A stretch of 64,000 nt of DNA from Parelaphostrongylus tenuis (lineage: Eukaryota > Nematoda > Chromadorea > Rhabditida > Metastrongylidae): the NCBI GenBank assembly GCA_019055375.1, contig JAHQIW010000616.1:310001-374000 (forward strand). The letters are read 5' to 3'. The translations under genes and the position numbers were made by a program. The stretch's first letter is position 1, and every line of letters starts with the position of its first letter. Shown in pieces: positions 51,966-62,834 of the stretch. Under the pieces are notes generated by a model. That model was given only the letters and a program-made list of their open reading frames with translations, made no database searches and had not been told where the DNA came from.

Positions 51966-54660
51966 GTTTCTCTGCAAATTCTTTCTCTTTATGCTTTTCT
52001 ACCAGTTTAATAAAATATATTGAGAATAAGAATAAAAGATAGCATTCTACTTGTGTTGGCTACCGTATCGCTTAACTACGTCAGAAATAAACAATAAATC
52101 TGTGAATTCCAGGTCTCGAAGTACCTCGCCAATTTGAACTGCGCTGAAGCTTGTCGAAATGTGAAGTGAGAATGTTTTGATTTCATTTTCAATCTCTTAC
52201 TTCCACACATAAGAAGTTTTTGGCAATTTTATATTTGAACAATTAAAAACAGCTTATCCCTATTGAATCATCACCAATACATGCCGCTATCCTTTGTTTT
52301 TTGTTTCCATACGTACCAGCCTCTGCCAGCATCTATTTTTGACCTAGTTATTTTTCGTAGAATATTCATTGTCTGATTGTTTCCTTTTCTAACTTCTTCC
52401 ATAAATCCTTCTCTTCTACTCTTCTGTCTCTGAGAGCTTTTTATAGCTTGTTCACATTCGTTCTTTCCTACCGTTCCTTGCTGTCTATCGTAAGACCCCT
52501 CACACATTCTTTTTTCCATGCCTCATTTACTCTTTTAATTGGTCATAGTTACTTTATACTGTTTCTGAATCAAGGGTTCACTATTGCATTACTCTCAGTC
52601 TACTCTACTCAAGTTCGCGTTCAATAGCGTCTGTTCTTATGAAGTGTATTCTGGCAATTCTCATTGTCTCTACGGCCTCATTAGCCTCTTTCCGGAAGAA
52701 TCCACTGCCTGTTTATAAGATAAGGACGTCGATCACATCTGACAAATCCACGTTCTCCATCGTCTGCGTCCTGAACATTATTCTTGGCCATAGCACAATC
52801 ATATTGAGTTCGTTCGTGCTCTTTGTAATTGTCCTACGATCATGTATAGTCGCTGCTAGGAAATGCTCATAGATGTACAGTTTTCCCTAGTGTAGATTTG
52901 CGATTAATAATATATTTGTTCTCTGAGAACTTTGTTCGGACGCCATTTAGCACCTCGTCTTTAGTGTTCGTAATTGGTGACTAGTTGTTTTTTCATGTTT
53001 TTCTGTAGAAAAACATTGTAAAGTGAATTCTCTCGTAACTTTGAATGACCAGCAGCACGTTTGCATATTATGAAGATGTTGGCTGTATTGTGTTTGTCGA
53101 TAACGAATGATAATGAGTTTAGTTTGAGCTAAATCGGACTCTAGAACATAGTATTGTCGCTGGAACATCTGGAAAGTGTGGGCAAATAGGAATATTCTAA
53201 TACCTTAATGCGAAATGCGAAAAACTGTTGAGAAGTCGTTCACAAGAATCTATGCGAAACATTGTCAGTTGTAGAGATAAGCTCGTCATACTTCATCAAC
53301 TTCATTAAAACTTATCGTTTTTGCTTCGTTTCAGCCTTCTTTGTCATCCCTGCGTACAATGGAGCTATTCTTTTTCTTAGTGTAGTAGTGTAGAGAACAT
53401 CTGGCCGCGTTAGGGTGTTTTTTCTATGAATAGCGAACAAATGACGACCGTGTATTCTTACCTTACTCGTCGACTGATTGCGAATCGTTTTAGCCTCTCG
53501 TAAGTGTTCGTTTTCGATGTTTTGTTTTCCTTTTTTAGCAGCATTCGTATCACTTATAGACTAACGCACTAATGTTTCGTATTTTTCTTAGATTATTTTG
53601 TCTTCGAGAAATTATTGGCACCTCAGAAAGCTCTTCTAGAAAATTGTTGCCAAGTCCGATCTTGCTTACGAGGAAGACATTAATCTCTAAAGTCACTTAT
53701 ACAGACCACCATTATTTAGATCTTACTGTTATTGCGATGGCAATACACGGCCACTATTAATGCTATGCTCAACTGATATTATCCCTTTAGAACGCGACTA
53801 ACGCAGATGTGAAGATGACAGTCAACTCGCCGAGCGTCGTATTCTGACCTAGCATTGAGCAGCTGATCAAGCTTTACATCCTTCTGGGGCGGGAGATTGG
53901 CTTAAGACTTGTGTGAAAAAAAGCTTGTTATCATCTGCAAAGGTTAAAGGCAGCCTTTACGATGAATTTAGGAGCACCTTAGCACGACTATCTCAGACCT
54001 TAGGAAGAATCTACTCGACTACAATTCAAAGTAGTCATAAGGAATATCGAAAAGTCCCAAAAAGAAAGCGAAGCCACAAGTAAATCCGAAGGTTCTGTGG
54101 ATTGTTATGCGAAGAACGATTGAAAGAAGTTCCGCGGTTCGTTCAACATGCGATGTTGGGCTGTAGGAACAAGCATTGTTATAGTCAAGACAAAGCGTGA
54201 AACATTACCACTACTGTTGACTGCTGTTACTACTGGTATTGGTTATTTTGATTACTATCAAGTTGTCATTTTTATTACTATTGCTACTATTTTATTGAAT
54301 AATTCCGTATTTTTTTGCATGAGTAGAACCGAATTTGTTAGTAGCATTAGATGAATACAATAGTAATGCGTCACGTTAGCAATACAATGGCTGACGTTTC
54401 GGCGGAATCGCCTTTTTCAGAGCCGTTTAGTTGTTTTTCATGTCTTTCAATTAATCATGGGAGACAAATCACACAGTATTTTGCATACAATGAAGATGTC
54501 TTTATTGCTCTTATTATTATTAATATTAATAGTTCTCAAATGACATGAATAGATTTTCTAAAGTAAATTTCTTGATGAAATTGCTACTTTTCGTACCATA
54601 AACGCAAAATAGCTCTCCATGGAACGTCTTATGTCTGTTCTAAAAAATATTAACGAATGT
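51966..54660. other. Intergenic or intron; mostly nothing recognised
   Basis: A minus stretch at 52,260-52,860 has several frames of Lys/Arg/Glu-rich sequence (KRMCEGSYDRQQGTVGKNEC) that resembles a retroelement linker, but no catalytic motif was found. A SINE A body fragment may lie at 53,870-53,955 (ggggcgggagattggcttaag). Motif 4 is listed separately. Confidence 0.3.
54389..54424 (-). ncRNA. Hammerhead-like motif 4, defective core
   Basis: Minus strand: GGCT, CTGAAAA (G8 changed to A), extra A, stem II GGCG/CGCC with ATTC loop, GAAAC, GTC, AGCC. Stems I and II are intact; the G8 change should abolish activity. Confidence 0.45.
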
Positions 54661-54910
54661 TATTTTCATAGGATAATGTGGTCCTTGCTAGATCGTTACT
54701 GCCTACTTGTTGCAATCTCTCTCTCCATTTTCTCTCAGAAATGAGCATTGATCAAATCTGTCCTAACTTCCTAGCTATTTTTGTTTGTTATTTGAACTTG
54801 AAAACACTCTTTCTTGTTACATTTCTCTCAACTGTTCTTCTTTTTTCTGAGAATCTCTTTAATCCTTTTAGAAGAATTTTACTCTTTCTAACTATTTCTT
54901 TTTCTTTCAG

Positions 54911-57806
54911 CTCATCGCACATTAATACGGCGACTTTACAAACGCTACGGGGGCCTGGTCAGGTGAGCATTAAATTGTATTCTACCGTAATGTCGTCATG
55001 GTTTTTGCAGCAAATATTCTTTTGAACTAATTTTGAATAGAATAGTGAAAATTAGAACAATTACTGTCACTGACATGAAGATTGCTGGTCAGAACTGCTT
55101 CTTATCGTTTCAGGCCGCTCATGATCCCCTCCAGTTCGTTTCAACGAGCGCTGTGTCATTGGCAGAAAATGCTCGAAAGTTGATCAGTATCACGGAACAG
55201 CAGAAAAGAGAACGGGCGAAATTAGCACGTAATGGAGTGAGTCAAACATTCCGCAAAATTCGAAAACCATCTCTACAAACGTCTTCATCCAAAAACTAGT
55301 GTGCTAGAAGCGAACTGGTTAAAGAAGGCATGCAATGCACTCATAGTTACTGGTTCGATCTCACCCCCTTCAAATAGACTTATCATTAGGTAGAAATCAG
55401 TTAGCAGAAAGTGTCGATACACATGACTTTTCTCCTATTCAAAGAAAACATAGGAACTAAAGTGATCAATCTTAGCATTGATAGGAAAAGAACATCAGAA
55501 GGTCATTTAAAATTTGTATGTGAGGAAGGAACAAATGACCAGGACTATAGCACACTGTGGGCATGTCAACTTGTCCCACAATTTCTCAAACCTTGACACT
55601 TTTGTTGATTCAATTGTTAGTCGTTGATTCGATTCAATAAGTCAACAATATAGTCGTCATCATAGTCAATGATATTCAGCCAATTGCTGGATAAAAACTG
55701 AATGTCTTACCCCTGGAAGAACAAAGGTAGCGATCAAAGAAGTTGGTGACGTTCCTTGTGGGGTGGTTATAGTTTTTAAATTTTTCGCCTGCAGAAGAGA
55801 TGAAAATTTATGGAGCATAATCAGGGCTAACGGTGGACCTGTTAGTGTGGTCCAGGCCGATTTTGTCAGAATGTGGCGAGTCGACTTTGCAATGTGAGGT
55901 GATTGGTCAATGCATGAGATGTTCATCGAGACATCACTTTGCGAAAGACCCTTTCATTTAAATGGCGAGAGATGGTTCTACGGCCTTTTCGAAGTGTTTG
56001 CTCAAGCTCTAGAACATTTTCCACCATACCACAGTCTTTTGGCAATGAATCATTTTGAAATACTAAAGAAAGTGGCTAAAACAATAGTGCGAGGGAAGTT
56101 TTGGAACAGTCCCTTGCAACACAAGACAGCACTGAAATACCTCTTGTTTTTCAAGGTCATTGTATATCTATCACATTTAGACATAGTGGCCGACTGTCAT
56201 CTAAGCTGTCCGCTCTATATCTGAGCTATTTTAGCCACCATTTGACGACAATGAATCATGGCAAGAGGATTTGGATACATGGCGGCGGAAGCGAAAAACA
56301 AAAGTAGGCAGACAGGAGTGCGGCGACGACAGCAGTCTGTCCAGGGACTATAGCAAAGAATACCACAGTTTACCAAATTACGGAAGGAGTCATAAGGTTA
56401 GTCAATGATTGACAAACATTTGCCATAATTTTTATTATTTTTTCGCATTATTTTCCAACCGAAACAGTCGGCTTGATGGCTGATGTTTTTTGATTCCAAC
56501 AGCAATGGAATAGATTGTTCTATACAACGCGAGACGCCGATTTCGTCGGATTGATAATTTGAAAGGGTAGTACTCTCGTTCAGAATTGTGAAGGACTGAA
56601 CTTTATCGGTCGGGTAACAAACTCTAGTGCCTCACTGTACTCGACGCAAACTATAATTGTTTCTCGCTGACGACTTGATGAAAGATATTCCCAAGAGAAC
56701 TGAGTGATGGGCAAAAACACGGCCTCAGGCGGGAATCGGACCCGCTTATCCTATCCGGGAACGCGTGCTCTACCATTACACCACCGAGGCACATTTGCCG
56801 ACCACTCATTCTTCACCATCTCTATTTTAGCTATCAGCCACCAACCTTTAACAGGTTTGGTCGGATATGGGATTGCGCTTTATAAATCCAGTTGAGCGTA
56901 CGCCACTGTTAGATCTAATACTTTGAAATTCTAGTATATTTACTGCTTTTTTTGCAGTGTTATGATGTTACAATTCATCGCATATCCGACAAACCTGTTA
57001 AAGGTTGATAGCTGATAGTTAACATAGAGGTGATGAAGAATGAGTGATCAGGAAAGTGTGCCTCGGTGGTGTAGTAGTAGAGCAGGCGTGTCCGGATGGG
57101 TTGGAACGCGGGTTCGATTTCTGCCTGAGGCCGTGTTTTTGCCCACTACTCAGTTCTCATGGGGATATATGTAAACTCATAGCCTGCGAAAAAAGCGGTA
57201 AAATTATTAGAATTTTGGAGTATTTGATGAAAGATGTCGAAGCATTGCAGTGTCCGTTGTTCGAACGTAGCAAATAAATACTGAGTGCAAACATTATAAC
57301 CGTGTTTTGTCCCCCATAAGTTCTTTTTTGAACTAAACCGGCAAGCTGACACGACTTGAAAATAATTGTCAATCACGGTCACGTGTTCTTGAGTTTGCGA
57401 AAATTTCAAGCGGTGTATAATTACCATAATTCTTTTTGCTTAATTGATTTCAGCGGTAATGTGATGTTACAAATATCTGTAATAATTATGAGTAATGTGC
57501 AAAACTTTGAACATCCGACGCAATCTCCGTCCGATGTTCAGAGGTTTGCATAATTCCAAATTATTTACCAATTATACTGAACCACCTTTCATTCAACCCC
57601 GGAGTGCATAATCGATATGTTTTTTTTGCAGCTTCCACGAGGTTGACAGTAGTGTTTATTCTGCTGATATTTCAACATCTTCGTCTTATCGGAACCAAAG
57701 ACTCGAGTCGATTGTCCAAAGTCGTTCGTCCTCGCCTTCGTCTTCATTCGAGTGGGCTCCATTGAAGAGAATGACTCGAAAGACTACGATGACCACCACC
57801 ACATGA
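54911..57806 (+). CDS. Last exons of an unidentified host gene
   Basis: Three exon blocks on one strand. Exon 54,911-54,962 follows TTTTTCTTTCAG, reads SSHINTATLQTLRGPGQ and ends in phase 0 at GTGAGC. Exon 55,114-55,236 follows CTTATCGTTTCAG, joins in phase 0 and reads AAHDPLQFVSTSAVSLAENA, RKLISITEQQKRERAKLARN and G, ending at GTGAGT; its Glu/Arg/Lys-rich second half could be helical. Exon 57,632-57,806 follows TTTTTTTTGCAG. It reads FHEVDSSVYSADISTSSSYR, NQRLESIVQSRSSSPSSSFE, WAPLKRMTRKTTMTTTT and a TGA: a Ser/Thr-rich, basic tail. Its frame needs phase 2 from the previous exon, so at least one exon between 55,237 and 57,631 is missing, or the last exon belongs elsewhere. The first two exons are the firmer. 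I do not recognise the protein. Confidence 0.55.
55240..56685. other. Probable intron of the 54.9-57.8 kb gene
   Basis: Holds ORFs of 86 codons (minus, 55,666-55,926) and 104 codons (plus, 55,910-56,224; FIETSLCERPFHLNGERWFY) without splice support. A weak tRNA-like head is at 55,320-55,370. Confidence 0.3.
56690..57170. repeat. Module B inverted pair (copies B3 and B4), about 200-bp arms
   Basis: The minus-oriented tRNA-like core at 56,722-56,790 and plus-oriented core at 57,060-57,131 (GCCTCGG...CTGAGGC) lie in arms that are reverse complements end to end. Arm blocks: GAGAACTGAGT, GGGCAAAAACACGGCCTCAG, CACTCATTCTTCA, CTATCAGCCACCAACCTTTA and AACAGGTTTGGTCGG. The centre holds the TTTATAA block of the left unit and a copy of the CTGC/GCAG hairpin. 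No ORF. Confidence 0.85.
57491..57552. repeat. Module C palindrome without tRNA body
   Basis: GTGCAAAACTTTGAACATC at the left and its near complement GATGTTCAGAGGTTTGCAT at the right, spacer CGACGCAATCTCCGTC. It is preceded by the module C end CAGCGGTAATGTGATGTTAC. Confidence 0.6.
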
Positions 57807-57809
57807 GAA

Positions 57810-59715
57810 CGAACGACTTCAGTCAATCAACTCGCAGTATCGCTTCTGAAGAAGACGAATATGTAAATAATAGCCAAATTAAGTTTATTTTCCAAACCGT
57901 GCTGAAAAACTCAAAAATATGATAGTCAATTGCTCGATGTTGAATGAATTTCGATTAAGTAGATCATCACTGGTCTGCTGTATGGTAAGCAATCTAATAT
58001 CGAGCGATAAGATTGCATTTTGAACTTGAAAATGAATTATTGTCACTCGACAGTCAGTACTAGGCAAAAATCAAATTACTCAGTTCTATACTTTTTTATT
58101 TGGACATCTGTGTCAGAATATCGATCGCAACGATAGCTTTTCATCGATCTTTGCAAATCAAAATTTACTCGTAACTGGGTTTCTCTTGAATATCCGCTAT
58201 TTCTGGCACAATTTGCCTCTCAGCCAGGAAGAATTCAACTAGAATTATTTGAAACTGAAGTATGAAATTTGAGATCTCAAACTAATTCTTGAACTGATCT
58301 ACTGAAAAGTGGATTCACTAGATTCTTGCTGCTCATCATGCATTTGCCTAAGGACGGAACCGTTTTTACTTTTTACTTAAGACTTTTAGTGTTCATTCGA
58401 AAGCTCAAATCCCGGCGATATCGACACTGTATTTGGCTTACTAAAAGGGCTTTTTAGTGCGCTGTAGCAGTCAAATGAGAAATACGTTTTCCCTTTGGTG
58501 CACATTTTGCTCGGCTAGAGCTGATGGATGACTTTTCAACAGAGTTTTGGCACTTATTTGACGGTTTAGAAAGCGGTAACATTTAAATTGAGTTTGGTTT
58601 TTGGGAATCTTCTAATAAAACGAAGGAGTTATTTCATTTTGCCCTCGGTTGAAACGGAGAAGAGTTTCATAAATTGAAGCAAAATTCGCCCTCCTCTCAA
58701 AAGTGCTGCACGCAGTGACTTTTCAGTAGGGCGATTTTTGTTACTTGTTCAGAAGCTTGTTTGTCCTTTCGAGGTACTTTCTGGCTTTTGTGTGGCAGTT
58801 TTGATAAATCTACTGTGGACTTCAAGTAACGAGTGAATTATTTTGGGTTCAATTCATAAGCTTTTTTTTTCGCTGTTCTAATCTCTATAGAAAACTTTTA
58901 AAATTTTAAAGTGAGTTCCTAAGTTTCCGAAATTTGTACTATTAACTGATTACTAAAACTATAATGAAAAGCCATGCAAAAATCTTAACTACAAAAAATG
59001 AGCTCCGAAAGTGAAAAGTAGATTTCCGCCTCTACAGCGTGCTAAGGTTTTTTCAAAAAGCAAGTATATTTTTGAGAACAACGTTTTTCAAGCTATTGAG
59101 CGATATCTAAAAGTCCTATAAAAAAGATTTACGCGGCGAGAAAGCCAAGCGAGTACGTGTACATTCAAATGAATGCACGCTTTTCCAGTGAGTTAAACAC
59201 TCAAATTATTTCTAAAAATTTCCTAGCATTGAAATGCACTCTGTTAAAACCGTTCATGTTTGAACTACTCTTTTTCTATGATTAAAAACCATGAAGACTA
59301 TATTTTACAAAATGGATCAAATACCTGGAAATTTAGCATTAAACTATGCATTACTGGTTTTCTGTCGTCGTTATAATCGTTTGTATCTCTGAATTCTCTT
59401 TATTGAACTTTCTTTACTGGAGTCTTGTAATAATGCTTACCTGTGATCTAACACTTTTCCAAAAATAAACTATGGAATGGTTTTGAAGTCGTTAGACATG
59501 TAATTCAAGTGTTTTTCAATCATTAATCATTCTATCAATTTTCCGATTTCATTTTAGCGACGTTAATGATTATAAAATGATTCAATTTTTTCGCAATAAT
59601 AAAGATGGATAGTGCTCAGTTATTATTGGAGCTCACATTTAGAACCATATAATTAGACCGGTTTCCTTTCAAATTTTTTCACACTATAAATACTTAGACT
59701 CAACACTGATTAGTT
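57810..59715. other. Intergenic, nothing recognised
   Basis: 3' flank of the preceding gene and AT-rich sequence. CTTCTGAAGAAGACG at 57,844 resembles the start of the hammerhead-like motif, but the second half is missing. Confidence 0.35.
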
Positions 59716-59720
59716 CACAG

Positions 59721-60155
59721 AAAGTGCTGGATGTTTGTCTGTTCGCCGCAAAGAATACGGTGAAATATTATGTAGCATCAATAGTGATGAGCCTACGATT
59801 AAGGATTCAGCTCGGCATGTGCGCGTGAAATTTCAATGGTCCCGAGGGCATGATCGACGGAATGACTGTGTAACTGTCTCCGAAGACTAAAATGATGACT
59901 TGTCATTTTGGAGCATGAAAAGCCTTGAACGTCTAGGAATTTACTAGTTATAAATCATACATTAGATTTCATGTTATGCTCATACAATGATTTGCACTGG
60001 CCTACTGATTAATGTCAGTCTCACTTGTCTCCCAGAGAAAGTTTGACAGCGAAGGTCGACTCCATGGTGATTTCTTTGAGGCACAAGATCGGATCTGTGT
60101 ATGTTGCGACGATCATCTGCCCACTTGTGCTGCACGAAGCTCCGGCCAATTGTAG
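59721..60155 (+). CDS. Candidate last two exons of an unknown Cys-containing protein
   Basis: Exon 59,721-59,869 follows TTAGTTCACAG and reads SAGCLSVRRKEYGEILCSIN, SDEPTIKDSARHVRVKFQWS and RGHDRRNDC, ending in phase 0 at GTAACT. Exon 60,036-60,155 follows CTTGTCTCCCAG, joins in phase and reads RKFDSEGRLHGDFFEAQDRI, CVCCDDHLPTCAARSSGQL and a TAG. Both blocks are richer in GC than the surroundings and hydrophilic. The minus strand is also open over 60,021-60,308 (signal-peptide-like KFLSIVLRVSAALILQLAGA), so the strand is not certain. Family not recognised; upstream exons not found. Confidence 0.4.
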
Positions 60156-60309
60156 AATAAGAGCAGCAGAAACACGCAGAACTATGGATAAGAATTTGTA
60201 AGGCCACAAATCTTTGGTTCCATGCCTACGTTGGTGAACAGAGTCCGTAACGACCAAAAGTAGTGGCGGGTGGGTGACAATCTCTATTATCATCGGACTG
60301 ATTAACATC

Positions 60310-61355
60310 GTGGATTGTGTCCTTCTAGTCGGGCGTGATGAATTGATTGCGACGATCTTGATGTTGTTTCGTCATGAGCATCGATGAGGTCTCAAATTAG
60401 GTCGAATACACTTTCGATAAACATCATTATTATATCATATCCGTTACGTGAACACCCAGCACCGTACTACACAACCTGTGCCCTTTCATACGCTTCAAAT
60501 GCGCTCTAGGTATTCGGCAACCGTGATGATGAACAGGTCAGATTCATAGTTTTTTGTCTTAAATTTCAAGTTCATCTTCGAAAGAATATTGGATATAACA
60601 GTTAGGATTTCATTTCATACAAAATCCTTTTCTTGATTCTAGCAATGACATCACTAAGCATGAAACGCGAATTATCCCAATTTACAAGTAATTAAGTGAC
60701 TGCTAATTTTTTTCTTTTGCAATTTTTCAACTAAGCTATCATTTGGCATTTTTCAGTGGAGAAATACAATAAAATTATTTGAAGTAGAATTGTCAGAGCA
60801 TGTGCCAAAGTTCAGAAATTCTTTCTATCTTCTTTTATCCAAAAATGTTTCTTTTTTTTTTCGAAATTTTCTTTGCTAAATCGTGCTTAAAATATCGAGA
60901 TGGATTTTAGAAATGCGAATAATTAAATGAATGACCGATAGGACGACTTTTATCAAATCCTCCTAATAAAAGTTCTCAACTTCAGAGTGATTATGCTTTC
61001 TATATACTTGAATATTAATCAAAATATTGTGTTCTAAGTGGAATTCTTGATAGGCCGACAAAGAATGGAGAAATATTTTAGCTCAAAATATCTACAAGTT
61101 CTGCTGATTTTGCTCCCTAGAGCCTTTTTGTTTTGATTTTTTTTTTAAAACCTGAAAGCAGCAGTGTTCACGTGTATCAATAAAACCAACAGAAACTACT
61201 TTTTTGTCTTCTGTTTTTTTTTTCTCTGTGCTCGTCACACTTTTCAGTCTATTTCTAGAGCAGCATAACGCTCGTGATTTGTCCGATAAATCACCTAAGA
61301 AGTCATGATGAAGTAGCAGTTGCCAATACTATGGCTTACGGATGATGACACTTGA
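60310..61355. other. Intergenic, nothing recognised
   Basis: AT-rich with long T runs. No supported feature. Confidence 0.35.
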
Positions 61356-61360
61356 TCTAT

Positions 61361-61866
61361 TCATTGTTCTGTTTTCATAAGTCGAACATTCTTTACCGAA
61401 TTTTCGACAGCATCTATTCGACGACTCTGGCACATGGTCAAATAGATCTTTAATTCTGTGTGATCCACTTGTAATGGTACTGATACACCCATACCCGGAA
61501 TCTTGAATGGTTTGTTCTCACAATTCTCTAATTCAAGAACCACCGTTCTGGCCAGAAAACCAATATAGGCATCCAATGGTCCTTTCGAGTAAGAGTGAAG
61601 TTTGTTGTAATGGGAGTCAATTTGCACCAATACGGTGCCGGTTTCTGGTAAAAGCTTACTACTAGCTCGATCGAAAGGTAAAAATATTGGAATATTTCTT
61701 GACTATAGTGACTATTTCGGTATTGAACTTCACTGATATAAATTGCTGTCCGCTACTAGAGACCGCTGCATCGTCGCACAGAGGCCCGGGACCATTATAA
61801 GCTGCCGTAATAAAAGCGGGTAGGTGGGCGATGAGTTCTCTACCGTGCGTCGCAATTCCTGTGTAA
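61361..61866 (-). CDS. Candidate exons of an unknown gene, minus strand
   Basis: The upstream block follows TATTTACACAG at 61,867 and reads IATHGRELIAHLPAFITAAY, NGPGPLCDDAAVSSSGQQFI. The downstream block follows CTTTTACCAG at about 61,649 and reads TGTVLVQIDSHYNKLHSYSK, GPLDAYIGFLARTVVLELEN, CENKPFKIPGMGVSVPLQVD and HTELKIYLTMCQSRR, then a stop at 61,361-61,363. The downstream block is clearly protein-like and hydrophobic-alternating, as in a beta-rich domain. The donor linking the two is uncertain (GTAGCG or GTGAAG), so the joint is provisional. Not recognised. Confidence 0.4.
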
Positions 61867-62198
61867 ATAATAATGATTGCATTTGGGATTGAGGCCAATT
61901 AAATAATACTCATTGAGATTTAGACCTTTCTTGAATCTTGAGCCGTCATAGATACTTGTGTTACTCAAAATTACTAAATTCATTCTCATGCGTTAATCTG
62001 CTTGAGACTGCGCAGTACCGTTCTATACAAGATATGAGTTCACCCTTTGCAACAGTTACTATAAACTACATAAAAGCACAAAACATGGCTAATATTCGAA
62101 AGAAATTGTCTACATAAACATAGCAAATCACCGATTTTATCAAAGATCACCGAGTATTTGTTCTAGCAGTGTGTTAATGGTTTGATGAGCGCTTAAGG

Positions 62199-62440
62199 CT
62201 TATCAGAGACTGGCTTTGTGTTTGTTTCATAACCACAGCGGCACAGTGATTCCAAACCAGCCTCATAAAGATCTTGTAAATATTTGTATTCGGCCATTTC
62301 TTATTATCAGTATACTCGAAGCTGTCGATTTTACAGGGTGTCAATGTGAAACAATAATGATATTGTTCGGTGATCACGAATGGAAATGGCTTAGATATCA
62401 CTGTCTTCAAATTTTTGATTCGTCTGAAGTGAGAGTTTGT
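62199..62440 (-). CDS. Candidate exon, minus strand, overlapping a plus-strand candidate
   Basis: After ACTCTCACTTCAG the minus strand reads RIKNLKTVISKPFPFVITEQ, YHYCFTLTPCKIDSFEYTDN, KKWPNTNIYKIFMRLVWNHC. Many codons end in C or G as in real exons. It could precede the 61.4-61.9 kb exons. The plus strand is open across the same bases (see 62,216-62,578); only one can be right. Confidence 0.3.
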
Positions 62441-62578
62441 TATGATATCACGTTATCGAGAGGAGGAGCTTTGGCGCATAAACAAACATCTCAAATAAAC
62501 GAGCAGCACGAATGTCATTTTTACTTATCGAGTACTCAGCAACTGCTCATTGCACATCTAAAAGAGCTCAACTGGTGA
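62216..62578 (+). CDS. Alternative candidate ORF, plus strand, 120 codons
   Basis: An exon version could run 62,311-62,428 (acceptor TTATTATCAG, donor GAA|GTGAGA; reads ILEAVDFTGCQCETIMILFG, DHEWKWLRYHCLQIFDSSE). The ORF continues as VRVCYDITLSRGGALAHKQT and ends HLKELNW. It competes with the minus-strand candidate over the same bases. Confidence 0.25.
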   Translation: MCLFHNHSGTVIPNQPHKDLVNICIRPFLIISILEAVDFTGCQCETIMILFGDHEWKWLRYHCLQIFDSSEVRVCYDITLSRGGALAHKQTSQINEQHECHFYLSSTQQLLIAHLKELNW

Positions 62579-62650
62579 CAACTTCATCTAGCAAATCACT
62601 TATGTCCTCGGTCGAGAATTGAGCCAGTTCTCGTAATTTATCTGAATTAG

Positions 62651-62834
62651 GCAGAATAACATAAATCCGGATTGGGCTTATTTCATCAATCGTCATTGTG
62701 CAACACTGTATTCGGTCATATCCATGACTTGCCGTTATATTCTACTGATTCCTGTCCGTCTGAAAAAAACTTGTTGGATCAAGGGATGCTCTTCTACATC
62801 ACATTATTTAAGTGTGCTAAGGATCCATATAGAG
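62651..62834 (+). CDS. Candidate exon, unknown product
   Basis: 184 bp lie between the acceptor TCTGAATTAG and strong donor AGAG|GTAAGC. The only frame open end to end reads QNNINPDWAYFINRHCATLY and continues to VLRIHIE. Another frame open from base 62,660 reads LYSTDSCPSEKNLLDQGMLF, YITLFKCAKDPYR. Frame undecided; family not recognised. Confidence 0.3.

Noticed and set aside
52260..52860. Retroelement linker or nuclease remnant on the minus strand
   Set aside because: Charged frames are suggestive, but no catalytic motif or alignable block to the RTE copies was found.
57840..57870. Sixth hammerhead-like motif
   Set aside because: Only CTTCTGAAGAAGACG is present; no GAAA, no GTC and no stem I return strand.
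60021..60308. Minus-strand signal-peptide protein
   Set aside because: Open and plausible, but the plus strand gives two exons joining in phase. Kept only as an alternative in the plus-strand entry.
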